DNA of 64,000 bases from Halodesulfovibrio sp. (GTDB lineage Bacteria > Desulfobacterota > Desulfovibrionia > Desulfovibrionales > Desulfovibrionaceae), in NCBI RefSeq assembly GCF_025210605.1, contig NZ_JAOARI010000036.1, positions 21,164-85,163 of the forward strand, given 5' to 3'. Every line of letters starts with the position of its first letter. The stretch's first letter is position 1. The notes below the pieces were generated by a model. It searched no databases, was not told where the DNA came from, and was given only the letters and a program-made list of their open reading frames with translations. Shown here in pieces: positions 58,057-64,000 of this stretch. The position numbers and the translations under genes are program-made.

Positions 58057-59382
58057 ATGCAACCATGTGACACTTTACTATTTGCGGAGATCATCGTCAC
58101 TCAGAACGAATCACGCTCTATCATATATAACGGCGGCATCGCTATTTCTGAAAGCAAAATCCTGTGCATTGATGCGGCTGATGTCGTGCGTTCGCAATAC
58201 ACCTCAAAAAACACAATAGAACTCGGCAGCTCACTACTCATGCCGGGACTCATAAACAGCCACACGCACGCAGCTATGACGTTGCTTCGCGGTGCAGCAG
58301 ACGACCTCCCGCTCATGGATTGGCTCAACAACCATATTTTCCCTGTTGAACAGAACCTAACAGCCGAACAGGTTGAGCTTGGAGCACTGCTGGCATGTGC
58401 AGAGATGACACGCTACGGAACCACATCGTTTACTGATATGTATCTGATTGAAGATGCAACATATAAGGCTGTAGATCAATCTGGATTACGTGTCCTTGGT
58501 GGCGAAGCGCTCTTTATGTTCCCGTCCCCTGCCTATAAAGATTTTGACGCTGGAATAGCACTTGTGCGTGAGCTAAAGGCAAAGTGGCAGAGCAATCCGC
58601 GAATCCGTCAGGCTGTCATGCCACATGCCGTGTACACAACCACACCGGAAATCCTTACAACGTGTCGAGATGTTGCAGAGGAACTAAACTTACCTATTCA
58701 TATCCACCTTGCAGAAACCCCGACAGAGACAGCAGCCTGCATAGAAAGCTTCGGCAAACGTCCTGTCGAATATGCGCATAGCCTTGGCTTACTGGGCAAA
58801 CGTACAACCGTGGCACATGCTGTTGATCTGACCGATGACGAAATTTCCTTACTCGCCGAAACCGGTACAGTTGTAGCGCACAACCCAGAGAGCAACATGA
58901 AACTTGCTTCCGGCATGGCTCCCATTGAAAAAATGCTTGCCAAAGGAGTCACCGTAACACTGGGCACTGATGGCGCAGCCTCTAACAACGCCCTCAACAT
59001 GTTTACAGAAATGGCTTCCTGCGCGTTTCTACACAAAGTTCAGCATATTGATCCAACCGTCGCTTCTGCACAAACTGTGCTGGATATGGCAACACGAAAT
59101 GGGGCATGCAGCATGGGACAGTCCGATATCGGGGCATTAACAGTCGGGAATCAGGCTGACATAATCGCACTCGACCTCACCCAGCCAAACATGCTGCCTA
59201 TGCATAACCCCGTATCTCAACTGGTTTATGCAACATGCGGAGCTGAAGTGCACATGACCATGGTCGCAGGGGAAATTCTATATCACGACGGCAGATACAC
59301 GAAAATTGACTACCCTGCCCTAATTGAGTCTGCAAAAGATGTTGCTAAATGGGTACAAAAGAAGATACAGAAGCGCAGCTAA
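58057..59382 (+). CDS. mtaD: Amidohydrolase, probable methylthioadenosine / S-adenosylhomocysteine deaminase
   Basis: 441 residues of the metal-dependent TRZ/ATZ deaminase family. Metal ligands in LINSHTHAAM (His-x-His), HIHLAETPTE and HAVDLTDDE, and the Asp in LGTDGAASNN, are all present; MPHAVYTTTPE is typical of MtaD. It probably deaminates SAH, MTA or adenosine to the inosine form, recycling SAM by-products. ATG 58057 has GAGGAG 7 bases upstream; the nearby ATG 58053 is in another frame and stops after five codons. Confidence 0.88.
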   Translation: MQPCDTLLFAEIIVTQNESRSIIYNGGIAISESKILCIDAADVVRSQYTSKNTIELGSSLLMPGLINSHTHAAMTLLRGAADDLPLMDWLNNHIFPVEQNLTAEQVELGALLACAEMTRYGTTSFTDMYLIEDATYKAVDQSGLRVLGGEALFMFPSPAYKDFDAGIALVRELKAKWQSNPRIRQAVMPHAVYTTTPEILTTCRDVAEELNLPIHIHLAETPTETAACIESFGKRPVEYAHSLGLLGKRTTVAHAVDLTDDEISLLAETGTVVAHNPESNMKLASGMAPIEKMLAKGVTVTLGTDGAASNNALNMFTEMASCAFLHKVQHIDPTVASAQTVLDMATRNGACSMGQSDIGALTVGNQADIIALDLTQPNMLPMHNPVSQLVYATCGAEVHMTMVAGEILYHDGRYTKIDYPALIESAKDVAKWVQKKIQKRS

Positions 59383-59552
59383 CTGCGTACGACATTTTTT
59401 ACACATGCTTTTATGCCACTACACAATCTTGGCTATTGAATATTTTTTCGTTCAAAAGCTTGCCGGATAAAACACTGTGTATGTCTACGCTAGTCATTGT
59501 TTATCAGTGCTCAATCACATTTAATACCACAGTGTGATTACGCAACTGCACA

Positions 59553-59597
59553 TTGACACGTTGTTTTTTAGTTGACTTTTCGTCAAAAAAATATAAT
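59553..59597 (+). promoter_or_regulatory. Candidate promoter upstream of PxxKW gene
   Basis: A clean -10 TATAAT (59592-59597) has TTGACT (59572-59577) upstream with a short 14-base gap; another TTGACA lies at 59553-59558 but is too far away for the same -10. Confidence 0.35.
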
Positions 59598-59658
59598 TGG
59601 ACATCGCTTCAAAGATAATATGCGCGCGTAGCCCGCGCGACCTCAGGAGGAAATTAAT

Positions 59659-59940
59659 ATGAGTGCTAAAGCTGTAAGCTTCGCCGATGCTAAAATGACT
59701 GAAGAAGGCATGCTCTACAAAGGGTTTGTTTGCCAGCCAGTGGTCGAACAGTGTCAGGGCTGCGAACGCACCGGTGAATTCGAAGGCCAGACATACTGTA
59801 CAAGCTACGCAACCCCTAACACCAAATGGGCTCTTGGTGGTTGCAACTTTGCTACCCACGTTAAAGCTACCGTGGATAAATCTGGTAAAGTTAAAATTAA
59901 CCCACTTAAGGCTTCCAAACGTGCCGCTCGCGGTCGTTAA
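59659..59940 (+). CDS. PxxKW family cysteine-rich protein
   Basis: 93 residues. Contains the named motif PNTKW and cysteines in FVCQPVVEQCQGCER, YCTSY and GGCNF, matching the PxxKW cysteine-rich family known mainly from Desulfovibrio relatives. The cysteines suggest metal binding; the C-terminus is rich in Lys and Arg. Strong AGGAGG site and a strong terminator suggest high expression. Function unknown. Confidence 0.9.
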   Translation: MSAKAVSFADAKMTEEGMLYKGFVCQPVVEQCQGCERTGEFEGQTYCTSYATPNTKWALGGCNFATHVKATVDKSGKVKINPLKASKRAARGR

Positions 59941-59963
59941 TCTGCTATATTTTGGTTAGAAAT

Positions 59964-59999
59964 AGGGAAGGTTGCATACAACCTTCCCTTTTCTTTTTT
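59964..59999 (+). terminator. Terminator after PxxKW gene
   Basis: AGGGAAGGTTG / CAACCTTCCCT stem with CATA loop, then TTTCTTTTTT. Confidence 0.95.
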
Positions 60000-60367
60000 C
60001 AGCAAGAAAAAAAGCTGGCATAACGATGTGCTACTTCTAAAGAAGACATCTTTGTTATACCTTCCAGCAACAGAAAAAAGTATTGCAACCAACTAGCCGT
60101 GCTTCTTTCTTATCGTGTCCGTGTCAGTAGCCTTGCGTTACACAGCACGGCATTCTTTCTGAAAAATGTTTTACGTATAAGACTGTTGGCAACTGTCCGT
60201 TTTTCCAGATTACATACTATCTGTGCAGCGAACAGCGTAAAGAGTAAACGCACATACTTGTTGCAAACGCCTTCCTTTTACCAGTGCCGCCGCAACATGC
60301 AGTGTCGTCATCAGCCTAAAGCATAACTGCGTTATTATTCACCCTGATTCTCTGACGGAGAACTTTC
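60000..60367. other. Intergenic region with long imperfect hairpin
   Basis: About 370 bases with no credible gene. A long imperfect stem-loop spans 60014-60068: GCTGG with CCAGC at the ends, ATAAC-GATGT with ACATC-GTTAT inside, and a TTCT/AGAA tip. It may be a small RNA or leftover terminator structure. The M20 gene has GGAG before its ATG. Confidence 0.45.
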
Positions 60368-61597
60368 ATGAGCGAAAAACTTCTCGCATTTCTTGATGCC
60401 CAGCATGATTTAGTAATTGAACTTCAAAAAGAAATGACGGCACGCCCCGCGCTTTGCCCGTCCAGCGGCGGACAGGGAGAAAAAGATAAGGCTGATTACC
60501 TGCACGGCTGGCTTAAAGAAAACAATATTACTGACGTTGAAGAGCTGCGTGCCCCTGACACCCGAGTCAGTTGCGGCTACCGCCCGACCATTATTGCTCG
60601 CGTGCCGGGAAAAACAGAAAAAACACTCTGGATCATCGGTCACACCGATGTTGTACCTACTGGCGACCTGAACCTGTGGGACAGTGATCCTTGGACTATC
60701 CATGTTGACGGCGACTTCATCTATGGTCGTGGCGTAGAAGACAACCAGCAGGCAATCGTTTCCGGTCTTCTTGTTGCAAAAGGACTCGTAGATAACGACA
60801 TCACTCCTGAGTACACTCTCGGGCTTATTCTGACCGCAGATGAAGAAACCGGCAGCAAATACGGTCTTGAATACGTAATGAAAGAGCGCCCTGAGCTCTT
60901 CAAACAAGAAGATTTAATCCTTGTTCCAGATATCGGTGACGCAGACGGAACTATGATTGAAGTCGCTGAAAAATCCATTCTTTGGGAAAAAATTTCTGTA
61001 GTCGGCAAGCAGTGCCACGGTTCTACACCATGCGAAGGCATCAACTCTCTGGAAGCTGCCTCCACGTTCATTCTCAAAATCAAAAAACTGCACGAAATCT
61101 TTGATCGAAAAGACGACCTCTTCGATCCTCCGATTTCTACATTTACACCGACTAAAAAAGAAGCGAACGTGCCGAACATCAACACCGTACCGGGACTTGA
61201 TGTATTCTTTGTCGATTGCCGTATTCTCCCTGGATACGACCTTGAAGATATCCGCAAAGAAATTAAAAAACTCGGCGACGAAGTTATCGCAGAATACGGT
61301 GTGCAAATCACCTATGAAGACGATCAGGCAGGTCAGTCAATCAGCCAGACTTCTGTAGACAGCGAAGTTGTGACCAAGCTTGAACGCGCTATTAAGACAG
61401 TCTACAATGTAACTCCGCAGCCAAAAGGCGTTGGCGGTGGCACTGTAGCAGCACATTTGCGTGATGAAGGACACCCTGTAGCTTGCTGGAGCAAACTCAT
61501 TCCGAACGCACATGTGCCAAATGAAAAAACCCGTATTTCCTGCAACATTGGCGACGCAAAAGTTATTGCCACAATGTTGTTTGATACCGCCGAATAA
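60368..61597 (+). CDS. M20 family metallo-hydrolase (ArgE/DapE-like)
   Basis: 409 residues. Two-zinc peptidase/deacylase pattern: GHTDVVPTG (His and the catalytic Asp), YGRGVEDNQQA (bridging Asp), ADEETGS (catalytic Glu-Glu) and VVGKQCHGSTP in the dimerisation domain; a final His in NAHVPNEKTR. These enzymes remove acyl or amino acid groups from small substrates; the exact one is unknown. Cytoplasmic. Single gene. Confidence 0.9.
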   Translation: MSEKLLAFLDAQHDLVIELQKEMTARPALCPSSGGQGEKDKADYLHGWLKENNITDVEELRAPDTRVSCGYRPTIIARVPGKTEKTLWIIGHTDVVPTGDLNLWDSDPWTIHVDGDFIYGRGVEDNQQAIVSGLLVAKGLVDNDITPEYTLGLILTADEETGSKYGLEYVMKERPELFKQEDLILVPDIGDADGTMIEVAEKSILWEKISVVGKQCHGSTPCEGINSLEAASTFILKIKKLHEIFDRKDDLFDPPISTFTPTKKEANVPNINTVPGLDVFFVDCRILPGYDLEDIRKEIKKLGDEVIAEYGVQITYEDDQAGQSISQTSVDSEVVTKLERAIKTVYNVTPQPKGVGGGTVAAHLRDEGHPVACWSKLIPNAHVPNEKTRISCNIGDAKVIATMLFDTAE

Positions 61598-61918
61598 ATA
61601 CAAATAGAATCTCTGACGCTATGTAGGGAATCCTGCACATAGGGTTCCCTACATCATAGCGACGGCTTAGCAACGCTCAAAATCTGTTTTCAGGCAAGAT
61701 ATGGTACTACCAATGTGCATTGCCTAAAAAAGATCGTCAAAGCCCGTGCAAACGTCCAGAGCACGCTTTGAACATGGCAAAATAAAAGGCGACCTCGCTG
61801 ATACAAGTTTTGAAATTTTTACGATCCTTTTTCAAAAAAATTCGTAAAACTCCGCTGACAAGCGCCGTCAGAGACACCACGTAAGACACACGCAGTATTT
61901 ATATAACGAAGAAAAATT
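61598..61918 (+). other. Inverted-repeat-rich region before mnmG
   Basis: Four hairpins in 230 bases: 61621-61654 (ATGTAGGGAA / TTCCCTACAT, with flanking GCT/AGC, no T tract), about 61693-61724 (GGCAA / TTGCC), 61737-61771 (TCAAAGC..GTGC / GCACGCTTTGA) and 61817-61849 (TTTTACGA / TCGTAAAA, with a T/A inner arm). No gene. It could contain the end of the M20 transcript and a structured mnmG leader. Confidence 0.5.
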
Positions 61919-63799
61919 ATGATAAAAACACCCCCACCAGCTATTTTTGATGTCATTGTCGTAGGCGCAGGTCATGCCGGTGCCGAAGCTGCTATGGCTG
62001 CCAGCAATCTTGGAATGACAACGTTGTTGCTCACGATCAACTTGGATCATATCGGCGCACTTTCCTGCAACCCTGCCATCGGCGGTCTCGCCAAAGGGCA
62101 CATGGTGCGTGAAATTGATGCACTCGGCGGCATGATGGGGGTATGGGCAGACCAATCCGGTATTCAATTCCGTACATTGAACACCAGTAAAGGTCCTGCT
62201 GTACACGCGACTCGTGCACAAATTGACCGCGACGAGTACATGCGCGTGGTAAAGCGCGACATTTTCGCACAGGAAAATCTCTGGGTATGGCAGGATACAG
62301 CTCACGAACTGATGGTAGAAAACGGACGCTGCTCCGGCGTGCGTACACAGCTTGGACAAGAATTTGCTGCAAAGACTGTCATTATTACTACTGGCACGTT
62401 TATGCGCGGTCTCATCCACGTAGGACTCAATAATTTCTCTGGCGGACGCCTTGGCGATCCGGCAAGCAGTGGTCTATCCGAATCCTTCAAAAGCGTAGGA
62501 TTAGAGCTTGGTCGCTTAAAAACCGGCACAGTACCGCGTATTCTTAAAGACAGCATCGACTTTTCCGTAATGGAGCCACAGCATGGTGATACACCTCCGC
62601 CTCCATTCAGCTTCCGCACTAAAGAAATTCCACTGCCTCAACTGCCATGCTATCAAACATGGACAAATGAAGAGACGCACGAAATCATCAAAACCGGTTT
62701 TGACCGTTCTCCACTCTTTACCGGAGTTATTGACGGAACCGGAGCGCGTTACTGCCCGTCCATTGAAGATAAAATTGCGCGTTTCCCAGACAAAGTTCGA
62801 CATCAAATTTTCGTAGAGCCTGAAGGATTAAACAGTCCTGAGTGCTACCCTAACGGCATATCTACAAGCTTACCGCTGGACATTCAAAAAGCAATGCTCA
62901 AGACCATTCCGGGACTTGAAAACGCACAAATCATTCGTCCGGGCTACGCTATTGAATATGACTACGCCAACCCGACCCAACTGCGCCCAACTCTGGAAAC
63001 AAAAGTTCTTCCGGGGTTATACCTCGCAGGTCAGGTTAACGGCACATCCGGTTATGAAGAAGCCGCCGCACAAGGGCTGTGGGCTGCTCTTAACGCTTTC
63101 AGCGCACTCACGGGACGCGATCCATTTATCCTTGGACGCGATCAAGCTTACATCGGTGTACTTATTGATGACCTTGTTACAAAAGGCACCAATGAACCGT
63201 ACCGTATGTTTACATCCCGCGCAGAACACAGACTGTTATTAAGAGAAAGCAATGCAGATATGCGTCTTACTGAAATTGGTCGCAACATTGGTCTGGTTAA
63301 AGATGACCAATGGACTATGTTCGATGCAAAACGTACAGCACTTTCCACTCTGCTTTCAGAGCTTGAAGAGCGCCGCATTAAACCAGACGCAGGTGTACGC
63401 GCTATCTTTGATGAATTAGGTGAAGCGCATCCGTCAAAGAGCCTTACACTGGCAGAAGTCCTGCGCCGCCCTGCATTGAACATTGACGACCTCGCGCCGT
63501 TCTGGTCTGACATTGCAGACTACGCAGAAGATGCAAAAAAAGAAGCTCAGGTTGTTGTTAAATATGCTGGTTACTTAAAACGCCAAGATGAACTGGTTCA
63601 ACGTTTTAGTCGTATGGAAAGCGTGCCGCTCCCAGCTGATCTTGATTATACGCAAGTTGCAGGACTCACTAGAGAGGTAGAGGAAAAACTTGCCTCCGTG
63701 CAACCTCTCAACCTCGGGCAAGCCTCACGTATCTCAGGTGTTACCCCGGCAGCAATTTCCTGCCTTGAAGTTCATCTAAAAAAGCTTGGCAAAATCTAA
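61919..63799 (+). CDS. mnmG: tRNA uridine-5-carboxymethylaminomethyl modification enzyme MnmG (GidA)
   Basis: 626 residues, matching the usual 620-630. FAD-binding [15 protein letters not shown] at the N-terminus, the signatures [22 protein letters not shown] and [22 protein letters not shown], and the C-terminal tRNA-binding helical domain ending in the [15 protein letters not shown] type. With MnmE it modifies the wobble uridine of certain tRNAs. mnmE is not next to it here. A strong terminator follows. Confidence 0.97.
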   Translation: MIKTPPPAIFDVIVVGAGHAGAEAAMAASNLGMTTLLLTINLDHIGALSCNPAIGGLAKGHMVREIDALGGMMGVWADQSGIQFRTLNTSKGPAVHATRAQIDRDEYMRVVKRDIFAQENLWVWQDTAHELMVENGRCSGVRTQLGQEFAAKTVIITTGTFMRGLIHVGLNNFSGGRLGDPASSGLSESFKSVGLELGRLKTGTVPRILKDSIDFSVMEPQHGDTPPPPFSFRTKEIPLPQLPCYQTWTNEETHEIIKTGFDRSPLFTGVIDGTGARYCPSIEDKIARFPDKVRHQIFVEPEGLNSPECYPNGISTSLPLDIQKAMLKTIPGLENAQIIRPGYAIEYDYANPTQLRPTLETKVLPGLYLAGQVNGTSGYEEAAAQGLWAALNAFSALTGRDPFILGRDQAYIGVLIDDLVTKGTNEPYRMFTSRAEHRLLLRESNADMRLTEIGRNIGLVKDDQWTMFDAKRTALSTLLSELEERRIKPDAGVRAIFDELGEAHPSKSLTLAEVLRRPALNIDDLAPFWSDIADYAEDAKKEAQVVVKYAGYLKRQDELVQRFSRMESVPLPADLDYTQVAGLTREVEEKLASVQPLNLGQASRISGVTPAAISCLEVHLKKLGKI

Positions 63800-63812
63800 T
63801 TTAAATCCTCTG

Positions 63813-63843
63813 AAAAGCCACCTTCTACGGTGGCTTTTTTTTT
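63813..63843 (+). terminator. Terminator after mnmG
   Basis: AAAAGCCACC / GGTGGCTTTT with 6-base loop and a long T run. Confidence 0.95.
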
Positions 63844-64000
63844 GACTTTTTTTGTATTCCTGTCCCGTCCTTGAATAAGTTCACAAGAAAAGGACTTATT
63901 ATGAGAAAGCAAACAAGAACAAAGACTAAGCGAACACAACGGGACTACACATTAGGCTTTAAACTGGCTGTTGTTGCTCAAGTGGAGAGTGGTGACATGA
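63844..64000 (+). mobile_element. Left end of an insertion sequence (probable IS3 type), cut by window edge
   Basis: The first gene of the element begins at 63901, about 60 bases after the mnmG terminator. The left boundary is uncertain; a TG-starting end somewhere in 63843-63860 would suit IS3 elements. The right end is outside the window, so the inverted repeat cannot be checked. Confidence 0.55.
63901..64000 (+). CDS. IS3-type transposase OrfA, N-terminal fragment (3' partial)
   Basis: The 33 visible codons give a very basic start (MRKQTRTKTKRTQRD) followed by YTLGFKLAVVAQVESGDM, the beginning of the helix-turn-helix found in IS3-family OrfA proteins (pattern Y-x-x-x-F-K-x-x-V-V-x-x-V-E-x-G). 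AAAAGGA lies about 8 bases before the ATG. OrfB, made by frameshifting in this family, would lie beyond the window. Confidence 0.65.
   Translation, partial: MRKQTRTKTKRTQRDYTLGFKLAVVAQVESGDM

Noticed and set aside
60017..60031. Sigma-54 promoter (TGGCAT-N5-TGTGC)
   Set aside because: The -12 element is out of register by one base and the bases belong to a hairpin.
1..64000. CRISPR arrays, tRNA and rRNA genes
   Set aside because: No regularly spaced direct repeats and no tRNA-like T-arm or anticodon structures were seen in the gaps between genes.

Overview
This window looks like chromosomal DNA of a Gram-negative, mainly anaerobic bacterium of the Desulfovibrionaceae type. A moderately low-GC marine member such as Halodesulfovibrio is my best guess. 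The reasons are a LutABC lactate-oxidation set, a split archaeal-type glutamate synthase with its own ferredoxin and reductase, a PxxKW cysteine-rich protein, small c-type cytochromes, and a gene block (cytochrome c, Sco, CoxII, secF, secD, yajC, glutamate synthase) whose order I remember from Desulfovibrio genomes. The species is inferred; no rRNA or tRNA gene is present to test it.

Layout. 1-3670: the end of a hybrid sensor kinase, phosphoglucomutase and a stand-alone receiver protein. 3859-8394: a glycine cleavage operon gcvH-gcvPA-gcvPB-lpdA without gcvT. 8620-11219: an acetyltransferase, a secreted VWA-OmpA protein and a small secreted protein. 11394-18068 (minus): a sigma-54-type response regulator with its kinase, and a large AsmA-like protein. 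18335-21365: a hydroxyacid dehydrogenase, thiC and a coiled-coil membrane protein. 21366-23184: an unassigned radical SAM gene behind a leader that can form an attenuator-like structure. 23251-27681: a MATE transporter, a catalase, a four-helix membrane protein and a DUF1653 protein. 28270-31103 (minus): lutA-lutB-lutC. 31278-38661: MarC, a lipase-like hydrolase, a diguanylate cyclase, a YhhQ transporter and a chemoreceptor. 38738-44058: mgtE, then nadC-nadA-nadB (de novo NAD synthesis). 44167-47789 (minus): cytochrome c, a Sco-like protein, oxidase subunit II, a heme O synthase-like protein and a small membrane protein, without oxidase subunits I and III. 48001-51166 (minus): yajC-secD-secF. 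51657-56791 (minus): the five-gene glutamate synthase operon. 57046-63799: an esterase, an adenosine-type deaminase, the PxxKW protein, an M20 peptidase and mnmG. 63901-end: the start of an insertion-sequence transposase.

Most transcription units end in clear intrinsic terminators, many usable from both strands, so operon limits are easy to read. The parts most worth a second look are the oxidase accessory cluster that lacks its catalytic subunits and has altered copper-site residues, the leader of the radical SAM gene, and the low-complexity linker in the sigma-54 activator. I saw no CRISPR array, prophage or obvious defence island.
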